From: Pleurodeles waltl | Taxonomy: Eukaryota > Chordata > Amphibia > Caudata > Salamandridae | Direction: 5' to 3' | DNA length: 64,000 nucleotides | NCBI RefSeq assembly: GCF_031143425.1 | Contig: NC_090447.1 | Span: 26,557,238-26,621,237 of the forward strand | Shown here: positions 1 through 10,110 of the stretch, piece after piece | How the letters are laid out: each line of letters starts with the position of its first letter | How positions within the stretch are numbered: position 1 is the first letter of the stretch | Notes under the pieces: model-generated | What the model was told of the DNA's origin: nothing | The model's input: the letters and a program-made list of their open reading frames with translations, nothing else | Database searches by the model: none | Made by a program: the position numbers and the translations under genes

Positions 1-159
1 CTCAGGCCCCTTCAGTCCCCCACACCCTCCGTGCTTTTCCCCTCTCTTACCTGTCCCGCTCCTTACCTGTTTCCTTATATTCTTCTTTCTCCCTGTGTCT
101 TCTTTTCCGCCCTCTTGATCCCTGCTCACTGCCCCTGCACTTCTCCTCCTCACAGGACC

Positions 160-657
160 TATTTAATGGGTGCTGCAGCGCGACTGCACAACTACCGTGC
201 TGAAGGCAAGCCCATCAGCCCCCAATGGTGCCTGGGCCATGCCCAGCGCCACAACCCCTAGTCGTATCAACCATTACCGCTTCTCAGCTGCTACACTTCA
301 CTCGCTAGACCCAAGACTACAAACCACCCGCTGCTGCCGCATCGCAGCACAGAACATGGTAGGACCTTTAACCTGCCCACTTCACCTGCAACTAAATGCC
401 CTCACTGTGAAATCAAATTACTACTTCATGACACCCTCTCGGACAAATACCCCACAACACCACACACTACACAAGACCCTCCACAAACTCTTACAAGCAT
501 GTGCCTCATTACCCACCTTGCACAACAAACATACAATTGAAATCTAGGATCTCCTCATCAGCAGCCCACTGGACCTCCTCTTCCTGACAGAAACTTGGAT
601 GAACCCCGTTCCATCTCCTGACATCACGTGGCCATCCTGGTGGGATACAAGATTGCC
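160..657 (+). pseudogene. LINE (CR1/L2-like) endonuclease fragment, 5' part
   Basis: Decayed non-LTR retrotransposon sequence. The best conserved piece is at about 545-660, where the translation contains LLFLTETW followed by a proline-rich stretch and GYKIA, the N-terminal apurinic-like endonuclease signature of CR1/L2-type LINE ORF2. A tag codon at 545-547 sits where the family normally has Trp, so one nonsense mutation is visible. The upstream 1-540 is pyrimidine-rich and without a clear domain; it may be 5' LINE sequence. The copy is interrupted at 660 by gypsy 1, and the reading frame resumes at 37242 after the 5 bp target duplication gcctg. Clade assignment is inference. Confidence 0.6.
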
Positions 658-703
658 TGTGTAGGAAGCTGGCTCTGTATGTACTATATCAAAATGAGAT
701 ATA

Positions 704-727
704 GGCCCTCATTACAACCCTGGCGGT
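704..727 (+). repeat. Harbinger left terminal inverted repeat
   Basis: 24 bp, perfect inverted match to 9725-9748. Adjacent subterminal sequence is rich in GCGGT/ACCGC motifs at both ends (around 721-790 and 9590-9730), the likely binding sites of the Myb/SANT protein; that role is inferred. Confidence 0.92.
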
Positions 728-1289
728 AAATCCCGCTTACCGCCGTGCTGACGGCGGTCAAGATACCGTGGCCGCGGCAGAAATCCGTTACAGGTATTAC
801 GACCCACATCTCGTAATCCACCACAATACAGACACCCACACAAGTCCGCCACACCAAAGGTCAGTGATAAACTGGCGATAGCAAAACCCACACCGCCACG
901 CCAACAAGAATATGCCCACACTATCACAACCCATGAATCAACGCGGCAGTCTTCAACCGCGGTAAACCATTGGAGGTACACACCGCTGCGCTCAAAATAC
1001 ACACACATTTACAAAACACATCCACATTGGACAAATCAAAATACACACACCTGATACACATACACACACCCACACACTCACACCACTATGAAACACACAC
1101 CCACATTACCCTCAACCTCTTACAACAGCATTTTTGGAAGAAGCACAGAGAGAGAAAAGCAAACACAACACCAGCATCCACAGGCACACCATCACTCATA
1201 CAACATCCACGCACCTCAAAGAACACACACCAACACAACACATCACACAGCACAACAGACATCACCTCACACATCACCCACACCACATT

Positions 1290-2812
1290 ATGGCACCTCA
1301 AAGACACCCCAGGTTTTCTGAGGAGGAGCTCAGGGTCATGGTAGAGGAAATCATCCGGGTAGAGCCACAGCTATTCGGATCACAGGTGCAGAAGACCTCC
1401 ATTGCAAGGAAGATGGAGCTGTGGCGGAGAATTGTCGACAGGGTCAACTCAGTGGGACAGCATCCAAGAACAAGGGATGACATCAGGAAGAGGTGGAACG
1501 ACCTACGGGGGAAGGTGCGTTCCGTGGTATCCAGACACCAGGTAGCTGTACAGAGGACTGGTGGTGGACCCCTACATCCTCCCCCACAACTAACATGGGA
1601 GGAGCAAGTCTTGCCAATCATGCATCCTGAGGGCCTCGCAGGAGTAGCAGGAGGACTGGACTCTGGTAAGTCATATCTTTACTACTTTATCCCCCACACC
1701 CTACCTGCATGCCAGACACAAACTCCTACCCCTACACTCACACCCATCACCCCAACACCCCACAGATACCCCACTATCACAACCCACACATCCCAATACC
1801 AAGTCCTGCAAGTAACACCAATGCATGGACACCCATCACCAAAGCATGTCCAGTCGAGTGACTCACCCAGGCCACAAAATCACCAATCACACAAGGGCCA
1901 AGCCAATAATGCAAGCACAGGAGTAGAGGGTAACTCACCCATTGCACAAGATGGCACACACAGATACAAGAACTATGCATTTACTCCCCAACAGGTCCCC
2001 TACTTAACGTCACTGGACAGGAGGTGCCAGCCACATCCAGTCCCCCCATAGAAGAGGCCCACAGTGACAACAGAGGCTCTGCACGCCTGGATCAAGATGA
2101 CCAGCCCGGCCCATCAGGGACCTCGGGACAGTCGGTTCCCCTGTCACAGTCACAAACCACGACTGAGCCTCCCCCCTCAGGAAACACCACCACAGCACCC
2201 ACCCAGCGGGCCCATCCCTCTGTCCCCAGGACCCGTCAATCAGCAGTGTGTCCACCACTACAGGGACCCCAGGCAACCCCACTAACCTAAGACAATCAGG
2301 GTCCTGGGGTCAGTGGTAGTGGGCACACGGTTCAGGGGACAGAGGAACAGGATAACAGGGAAGCTGGGAGGACTGCTGTGCGACAGGGGGAGGACAGGCC
2401 CAGGGAACCCACTCTCCACGAGGCACTCTCCAACATCATGGGAGCATACCATCATTCCCAGGAGACCATGGGCACGGTACTGGCCAAGTTGCAGGAGACC
2501 CAGCGGCTGCAGGAGGGACAGTACCTGGGGATCTGGGAGGACTTGAAGTCCATTAACACCACCCTGGTCACCATTGCAGGGGTGCTGGCAGACATGGCCA
2601 ACACCATGAGGAAGACACTGGCACACCAACGGGCCCCTGACAGTAGCCTGAATAATGAACAGCACACCACGTCCGCCGGCGCTAGTGGACAGGAGGTCCA
2701 GCCAACAGGCCACCAGCACCCCACCACCTTCAGAAGGAGAACCACCTCACAAACGGTCCCTGAGATCCAGGCACAAGACAGAGAACATTGCCAAGACCCC
2801 GCCAGGAAATAA
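1290..2812 (+). pseudogene. Harbinger Myb/SANT-like DNA-binding protein A (frameshifted)
   Basis: Likely start at 1290 (MAPQRHPRFSEEE). Residues about 8-85 form a Myb/SANT-like (trihelix) domain: FSEEELRVMVEEI, then WRRIVDRVN and RKRWNDLRGKV, with the spaced Trp pattern. Exon 1 ends at a GTAAGT donor (1666); a consistent acceptor is at 1991-1994, giving an intron of about 329 bp whose joined codons stay in frame. Exon 2 is Pro/Ser/Thr-rich and hits a stop at 2288-2290; the C-terminal part (about 2300-2812) is in another frame, so one frameshift is present near 2285-2300. That part is a helical, probably coiled-coil segment (MGTVLAKLQETQRLQEGQY). AATAAA lies at 2998-3003. In this family the protein helps bring transposase to the nucleus and to the transposon ends. 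Confidence 0.8.
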
Positions 2813-3290
2813 GACTCTCCTGATTGTCACCCTTCTGTCCCACTATGTCACCTTGACAACCTTGAACTGCCATTACTCCACCTCCTATGCCCCCTTGGAT
2901 TATGCACCTGTGATACCAATAGACTGGACTCCACCATGGACATTCCTCCACCATCACCCCAGCCCATTGCACATACCCCTCCACTGAATAGCACTTAAAT
3001 AAACACCCTTGAATCACAAAACGATCTGGAGTCAGTCTGTACTTTCACAAGTGTGTTATTACAACCTCTCTGACAAATAGCAATGTCAATGTTCATTTTC
3101 AAATACCAATGTTCTACAGTTGTTGGGCAGCAGTAAACATAGCAGAAGGCAGAAAGTGGTACCCAGATCTGTGAAATGGAAAGCCAAAGTGAACTGCCAG
3201 AGTCCATACACAGTGGTAAAAAGGCAGAATCATGCAATGTCCTACAGTAGTATGATATGAGAGGAGCAGTGCCAGTCTCTTACCTGTGTC

Positions 3291-4690
3291 TCACTGGAAG
3301 TATTGCATGATGATGTTGTTTCGGTTGTCTATATCTTCTTCTTCTGCCTCTTCTTCTTCACTGTCCACAGGCTCCACAGCTGCCACAAGACCAACATCAG
3401 GCCCATCCTCCTGCAGAAAAGGCACCTGGCATCGCAAAGCCAGGTTGTGCAACATACAGCATGCCACGATTATCTGGCACACCTTCTTCGGTGAGTAGTA
3501 TAGGGAGCCACCTGTCAGATGCAGGCACCAGAACCCGACCTTCAGGAGGCCGAAAGTCCGCTCTATTATCCTCCTAGTTCGCCCATGTGCCTCATTGTAG
3601 CGTTCCTCTGCCCTTGTCCTGGGATTCCTTGCTGGGGTCAGTAGCCATGACAGGTTGGGGTAACCAGAGTCACCTGCAAATATCGAGGGACAACTGTTAG
3701 ACACACACCAACCTTTAGGGACTCTCCCATACCCAGACACCTATTGAAACTGTGTTGGGACCTTGGGCTCACCTATTATTCACACAAGGTGCCTCTGGAG
3801 TTGCCCCATCACATAAGGGATGCTGCTATTCCTCAAAATGTAAGTGTCATGCACTGAGCCAGGATACTTGGCATTCACATGGGAGAAGTACTGGTCTGCT
3901 AAACACACAATCTGCACATTCATGGAATGGTAGCTTTTGCGGTTTCTGTACACCTGTTCATTCCTGCAGGTGGGACAAATGCCACATGTGTACCATCAAT
4001 GGCACCAATGATGTTGGGGATATATCCCAGGGCATAGAAGTCACCTTTCACCGTGGGCAAATCCTCCACCTGAGGGAAAACGATGTAGCTGCGCTTGTGT
4101 TTCAGCAGGGCAGACAACACTCTGGACAACACATTAGAGAACATTGGCTGTGACATCCCTGATGCCATGGCCACTGTTGTTTGAAAGGACCCACTGGCCA
4201 GGAAATAGAGTACTGACAGGACCTGCACTAGAGGGGGAATTCCTGTGGGATGGTGGATAGCTGAGATCAGGTCTGGCTCCAACTGGGCACACAGTTCCTG
4301 GATTGTGGCACGATCAAGTCTGTAGGTGATAATGATGTGTCTGTCTTCCATTGTCGACAGGTCCACCAGGGGTCTGTATACCGAAGGATGACACCATCTC
4401 ATCATCTGCCCCAGCGGATGTGCCCTATGGAGGAGAAGGGTGAGCAGAGGGTCAGACAGCACATAGCCTGCACAAGGGTGTTGTGAACAATTGTGATGTA
4501 ATCGGTGTGTGGGGCTGTCTGTCCATACTCCTGCCCAAAAGTGCTGTGATGCAGTTAGTTGCCCTGCCATGTTGCCCCCTGAAATGGAGGCTGCCTGACC
4601 TGTAAGGAGGGACAAGGGGAAATTAGGTAACTGCGCTGGCGTTGTGCAGCGTTGCGGTAGGCAGACGAAGACCGCAGCGCAATTCAGCAT
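3291..4690 (-). pseudogene. PIF/Harbinger transposase (HARBI1-type DDE), decayed
   Basis: Two minus-strand exons. Exon 1 (about 4690-3773) carries the N-terminal helical region (ELCAQLEPDL, SVLYFLASGSFQ) and the first catalytic Asp in GAIDGTHV. Exon 2 (3673-3291) carries the second Asp in GDSGYP and the Glu in RIIERTFGLLK, and ends in an acidic tail. A 99 bp intron (3674-3772) with GT-AG ends joins them in frame. Damage: one frameshift at about 3955-3972, just after the first Asp, and a TGA at 3780-3782 where CGA is expected, consistent with CpG decay. The start is uncertain; the first 80 or so residues of the open frame are not conserved-looking and may be 5' leader. It acts as nuclease and strand-transferase at the element's ends in functional relatives. 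Confidence 0.87.
3674..3772 (-). other. Transposase intron, 99 bp
   Basis: Minus-strand donor GTGAGC at 3772-3767 and acceptor CAG at 3676-3674. Joining the exons gives the GDSGYP motif in phase with the upstream frame, which is the main support. Confidence 0.75.
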
Positions 4691-4869
4691 TGGTCATCAT
4701 TGGGCCCTATGGGTTCTAGGAGCCAATGACGATGTACTCCGAGGGTGACGGTACGCACCGCCGCAGACATAACCGCCATTTTCTATCGATTCACTCACTT
4801 GATACCTGACCTTCAACAGGAGAGGACCTACATTACAAGTGCTGCTGTGACCTGAGTCTGGAAGCGACA

Positions 4870-7800
4870 ATGGCTACAGTGTCTGGGGAAAGGGACCCTG
4901 CCTTCACCGCGGAGGAGTTGGACAACCTGGTGGCTGGGGTCCTCCAACCAGTACACGCTACTCTACGGTCCTCCAGACAAACAGGTGAGTACACTGTGAG
5001 CATGATGGATGGGACATGAATGTATGGAGTGGGGTGGATGGAAGATACGGGGGGCTGAGGCCAGCATGTGAGGATGGTCAGTGTATGTTTGTCTGGGCCA
5101 GGGTGGGAAGTTGTGGGCAATGAGTAAGAAGAACCAGACAGGGGAGTGAAATCCATTCTTACTTCACTTTTCCTCTAGGTCAGCACCCACCAGAAGAAGG
5201 GTATTTGGCGTGCCATCGCCAAGGAAGTGAGGACCCTGGGGGTCTACCATAGACCGAGCACCCACTGCCACAAAAGATGGGAGGACCTGCGCTGCTGGAC
5301 CAAGAAGGCAGCGGAGGCCCAGCTGGGGATGGCCTCCCAACGTGGAAGAGGTGCCCGTCGCACCATGACCCCCCTGATGTACCGGATCCTGGCAGTGGCA
5401 TATCCTGAGTTGGATGGGCGCTTGAGGGCATCACAGCAGCCACAAGGGGGTGAGTACAGTCACATTCAGATGACTCTGCGCGCTGTATGAGGTGTCTGGG
5501 TGGGGGAAGTGGGGTGTGGGCTCCCCTAGGCCAGGGCAAACTTGCTAGGGTAGGTCCATTGTTAGACAGGCTCTGTGGCACTCCAACCCCAAAAGTGGTA
5601 GTGGCCATCTACACCGAGTCAGGCTCCTGTGGGTTCCAGGTGTGCATCAAATGGGCTTAGGCACAGTCCCCCATGGGCAGGTGATTTTCCCAAGTACAGT
5701 CAGTGCATGGCCTAGTGCATAGGGCTGCTCCCTGTGTGTTGTGTCCGCCAACGGTGGTGTTGTTGCTGGCATTGACCATGTGTCTTCTTTGTCGTTCCCC
5801 CCCTTTTCGTTTAGTCTGTCCTTGTGTGCCTTCGCATCATCTGGCGGAGGAGCATTGACACTGGACCTGGAGGGAGCTGCAACCCACATGGCCCAGGAGG
5901 GTGAATGTACGGAGTCTGACGGCACCAGTGGGACGGAGGGCGAGGGGAGCTCCACGATGGGGACAGGAGGAGACACCAGCGACAGCGACTCCTCCTCTTG
6001 TTGTGTAGCCATTTTAGTTATAGCTCCATGCACGTTATGCCACATTAGGCCACTGTGCACTTTAACCTAGATACATTTAATTCGGCTTCGCATTGTTATT
6101 ATTACAATAACCATTTTTACGGTCTTGTTTTATTTTCATTTATCTGACTGTTTCTGCCTAGGCTAGCACTCTGTTCTCAAACAAGACATTCTTGTTCACT
6201 CTGTGCTTCCTTCAAGGCTACAGTATGGTACATTGCCGGTGAACGTGGTAGAAGTTTAGTCTCCAACATTCGTAGAAAATACACATCCTTGCGTAGGGAC
6301 ATATTCTCAGAACATCAGTTGTGTTATTATAAAAACACTTCTCTGTCCTTTACACGTCAGAAGGAGATTCCAGCTAGGGAACCGCGACTGTATGCTGACT
6401 GCTTTGCTACAGATGCTAACGCAGACCACAGGCCTTTGCTCAGGTATGGGGGTTGATGTCTTCCCAGGGGAACCTGAAAGGCAGAATAGAGCTTAACATG
6501 CTGTGCTCAAATTACAACTTAGGTATGAGATAGTGTACCAGTCATAGTGCCAATATGATAGCGTTGTTTTTATGCTTCACTCTTCTCATTACAATTTGAA
6601 TATTGTCCTGTTGTATCGTTCTGGTTATTGCAGCTCACGCTTTGCTAACTAAGATGCAGTTGTTTTATTAAACTCATTATTGAAACATATACTGCTTCTG
6701 ATTGTTATTTATAAATGAGACCGAAGTGTGAGTGAGAGAACCGGATGTGACCTGAGTGACCACGACTTCCCTGAGAAGAATAGTATGTCGTGCTCAGCTG
6801 CCTAATCATCACTATCCTTAGGTAGGAATGAGGCACTGCTAGTTAGCCGGAGCAAAACCCGGATTAGAGCGACAGGTGTCACCCGCCGTGGTGTAGACTC
6901 AGTCTCCCACACCTCAGACGATCCTGCTGCTCGAAGTCCAGTAGTCTCATTAGAATAATGAGAGCCTAGACGACACTCTGATGTGAGCTCCCTTGCGGTG
7001 GCGGGCACCTCTGTGCCCACCGCAACAACAGGTACAGCCGCCAGCCCCCTACCAGCACCTCCCTCCCAGCAGCCCCTCAGCATGTTTCCCGCGCCTGCTC
7101 ACCTCAGGCCCTGTCCCAGTCAACCCTGCTGCCCTCAGTGAGGAGGCTATTGACCTCCTGAGATCCCTCACTGTTGGGCAGTCAACCATTTTGAATGCCA
7201 TCCAGGGTGTCGAGAAGCATTTGCAACAAACAAATGCATACCTGGAGGGCATTCATTCTGGTGTGGCAGCCCAACCGAGAGTATTTCAGGCTCTGGCCTC
7301 CGCACTGATGGCAGCCATTGTCCCTGTGTCCAGCCTCCCCCCTCCAACTTCCACTACCCAGACCCAATCCCCTCTACCTCAGCCTATCCCAAGCACACCA
7401 TCAGACCATCATGCACACTCATCAACACACAAAAGTGGCTCGGGCACACATAAGCACCACACATCCCACAGGCACTCACAAGCACCATACACATGCAGAC
7501 ACACAAACATCTACTGCCTCCACTGTGTCCCTCTTCTCCACGTCGTCCACCCCAAGTCTCGTCTCCACTCACACCTGCATGCACTACATCCTCAGCCACT
7601 ACCTCCATCAGCAGCACTCCCATCACCACACACTGCTCACGTGCAATCACCACCACCACTGCCATGCACACGTCCCCTGTGTCCTCTCCCAGTGTGTCTG
7701 TGAGCTCTCCTCCCAAAGTACACAAACGCAGGCACACACCCACTCAACAGCCATCCACCTCACAACAGCCTCCAGCCCATGCACCCTCACCCAAACTCAG

Positions 7801-8370
7801 CAGACGTACACCTCCTACAACCACTACCTCTTCCTCCACTCCCAAACCCCTCCATCTTCCCATCCCAGTGTGCCAAATAAACTTTTTCTGGCTAACATTG
7901 ACCTCTGCAAGACAGAACAGCAACCTGTACGGCGGTGGCCACCACCACCTGCACCGCCAACTTCACGTCTGCTGCCTCTGCTACAGTCCCCAGCATCATC
8001 CCCAGTGGGCAGCCATCCGAGGCTGCAGGAGACGTCTTGCTGTCTCCCACCACAGGTGCTGACACCAGCACCACCGGCAGCATCTCCGCTGCAGACACCA
8101 TAGCAGCCACCGCCGCAGCCACCGCCACCTGCCCTGCGACGTGCCCAGCCAGTGCCACCCCAGCCGACATCAGCATCATCCCCAGTGGGCAGTCGTCCGA
8201 GGCTGCAGGAGACGTCCTGGAACCTGCACACACTACATGAGGCACCACAACCAGCACTGGCAGTACCAGCAGTTGGCAGGCTAAGTCGCCGCAGGAAGGA
8301 GAGTGTCTCTGCCACCATAGAGTATCATGCTACCTGTACCCAGAAATGCTTGTGGCTCAGACACCCAGGT
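4870..8370 (+). pseudogene. Harbinger Myb/SANT-like protein B, split by a solo LTR
   Basis: Start at 4870 (MATVSGERDPAFTAEELDNL). Exon 1 ends before GTGAGT at 4985, exon 2 runs 5179-5449 with GT-AG borders, and a third exon starts near 5815. Exon 2 gives HQKKGIWRAIAKEV and KRWEDLRCWTKK, a Myb/SANT-like domain different in sequence from protein A. A frameshift is present in exon 1 around 4945-4970. The third exon (GDTSDSDSSS) is cut at 5998 by a solo LTR and continues in frame at 6980. Another frameshift lies near 7085-7100. The 7100-7330 part is helical (EEAIDLLRSLTVGQSTILNAIQ region), then the frame dissolves in CAC-rich sequence. The 3' boundary is uncertain. Confidence 0.75.
5999..6975 (+). 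mobile_element. Solo LTR, retroviral type, in Harbinger SANT gene B
   Basis: 977 bp from TGTTGTGTAG to TAGACGACA, flanked by the 4 bp duplication ctct (5995-5998, 6976-6979). The 3' end resembles the solo LTR at 17260-18356 (both end in ACGACA and share short stretches such as ctgctagt-agccgg and cgactt/cgacac-ccctgag). A weak polyadenylation signal ATTAAA is at about 6667. It is younger than the Harbinger gene that it splits. No internal retroviral coding sequence is present. Confidence 0.8.
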
Positions 8371-8389
8371 GAGGGAATGGGAACTGTCA

Positions 8390-8825
8390 CACCCCAGGTG
8401 CAGCACTCTGGGCACAAAGCTCCCTCCAGAACCAGTGGAGAACAGCATCCACTACCCCAGTCCTTGGCAGGATGAAGCACTCTGGGCACCAGGCCCCCTC
8501 CAGAACCAGTGGAGTACAACATCCACTACCCCAGTCCTTGGCAGGATGAAGCACTCTGGGCACCAGGCCACCTCCAGAACCAGTGGAGAACAGCATCCAC
8601 TCAACAAGTCCTTTGCAGGATGAAGCACTCTGGGCACCAGGCCCCCTCCAGAACCAGTGGAGAACAACATCCACTACCCCAGTCTTTGGCAGGGTGAAGC
8701 ACTCTGGGCACTAGGCCCCCTCCAGAACCAGTGGAGAACAGCATCCACTCACCCAGTCCTTGGCAGGATGAAGCACTCTGGGCACCAGGCCCCCTCCAGA
8801 ACCAGTGGAGAACAGCATCCACTTG
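8390..8825. repeat. Tandem array, 74 bp unit, about 6 copies
   Basis: The motif ccagaaccagtgg starts at 8426, 8500, 8574, 8648, 8722 and 8796, exactly 74 bp apart each time. Units also contain ggatgaagcactctgggcac. Lies at the 3' end of SANT gene B within the Harbinger element. Confidence 0.95.
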
Positions 8826-9058
8826 AGAGACTGTGGCTTTTCACTCCCCAGGATAAAGCATTGGGCAAACCACCCACTTGAGAGACTTGAGAGACTGTGG
8901 CTTTGCACTCCCCAGGATAAAGCAGTGGGTAAACCACCCACTTGAGAGACTTGAGAGACTGGCCTTGCACTCCTCAGAATAAAGCAGTGGGCAAACCACC
9001 CACTTGAGAGACTTGAGAGACTGTGGCTTTGCACTTCCGAGGACCAAGCAGTGGGCAT
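8820..9058. repeat. Tandem array, about 62-64 bp unit, 4 copies
   Basis: Directly abuts the 74 bp array. Units read cttgagagact..ggctttgcactcc..aggataaagcagtgggcaaaccaccca, with a duplicated ttgagagac block in copies 2-4. Confidence 0.9.
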
Positions 9059-9724
9059 GGAGCCCCCTCGTGGAGCAGTGGCGTCCTCCCATCATCCGGC
9101 TGAGGTGCCCCCCTCACCTTCCCCCTGAGGTGCCTGTTTTTTTCCGATCTGGATTTTCGATGATTACACTTGTTACAATCATTTCATTTGGTCCTTGCGT
9201 TCTTCCAGGGGGGTTACAGGGTGTCAATGTAATGTTGCTGCATGTGTATATGTGTGTGTTGTTGGGTGTAGCGGTGTTGCGTGTGTGTGTCACTCTGTTT
9301 TTCCTCCCCCCTCCCCTGTGTGCTAGGTGCAGTACTCACTGTGGTCGTCGCCGCCGTATTTGATGTTCCTGGTAGAAGAGGAGGTATACCAACATTGGTA
9401 ACACCTGTAACTGGGGCTCCATGGCGTCCTGGTTCCTCTTTGGGTGTCGAGAGGTGAGTGGTTTCCGTTCCAAGTACTGTTTCCGCTGTGCTTTTGATGG
9501 CATTGGTACCGCCCGGAAAAGCTGGCAGATTGGTGTGTCATAATACAGTGGGTGGTACATTGTCTTCCGCCTGTCTGTTGACGGTTACCGCCGCAGTGTG
9601 TGTTGCTACCACCATGGCGGTCGGAATGTTAAAGTGGCTGCCTGTGTTGGCGGTTTCCGCCATGGTCGTGATTCCATTTTTTTACCGCCGGCCTGTTGGC
9701 GGTATCAACGCCACTTTATCACCG

Positions 9725-9748
9725 ACCGCCAGGGTTGTAATGAGGGCC
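9725..9748 (-). repeat. Harbinger right terminal inverted repeat
   Basis: Perfect inverted copy of 704-727, followed directly by the target duplication ata at 9749-9751. Confidence 0.92.
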
Positions 9749-9930
9749 ATAGTGTGCACAGAGTCCAGAGGTTCCCCAGAGGCTTAACAGAGGCTAAAGT
9801 AGATAATACTAATGCTCTCTTTTGTGGTAGTGTGGTTGAGCAGTTAGGCTTATCAGAGGTTAGTGCAAAGCATTTGTTGTACACACACACAGACAATAGA
9901 AGAAGCGCACACTCAGTGACTCCAGACCAA

Positions 9931-10110
9931 GGGCCTGATTACAACTTTGGAGGAGGTGTTAATCCGTCCCAAATGTGACAGATATACCACCAGCCGTGTT
10001 ACGAGTTCCATAGGATATAATGGACTCGTAATATGGCTGGTGGTATGTCCGTCACTTTACCGTCACTTTTGGGACGGATTAACACCTCCTCCAATGTTGT
10101 AATCAGGCCC
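9931..10110. mobile_element. 180 bp palindromic MITE (Harbinger-like)
   Basis: Long imperfect terminal inverted repeats of about 50 bp (gggcctgattacaac at the left, gttgtaatcaggccc at the right). Flanks are caa at 9928-9930 and 10111-10113, and the family A LTR at 21325-21340 reads agaccaattgt without the insertion, an empty site. TIRs resemble those of the 9 kb Harbinger element (GATTACAAC/CATTACAAC). Confidence 0.9.

Larger units (their letters stand above)
704..9748 (+). mobile_element. PIF/Harbinger DNA transposon, 9.0 kb, non-autonomous by decay
   Basis: A perfect 24 bp terminal inverted repeat lies at 704-727 and 9725-9748 (begins GGCCCTCATTACAACCC). Flanks are the 3 bp duplication ata (701-703, 9749-9751), and the uninterrupted sequence gatatagtgtgcac is present in the solo LTR at 59733-59750, giving an empty site. 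It contains a minus-strand Harbinger transposase with DDE residues and two plus-strand Myb/SANT-like genes, plus two tandem arrays near its right end. Harbinger elements normally carry one transposase and one Myb/SANT partner, so two partners is unusual. A retroviral-type solo LTR (5999-6975) sits inside it. Confidence 0.9.

Noticed and set aside
8390..9058. CRISPR array
   Set aside because: Units are contiguous tandem repeats with no unique spacers, and this is a vertebrate-type transposon context.
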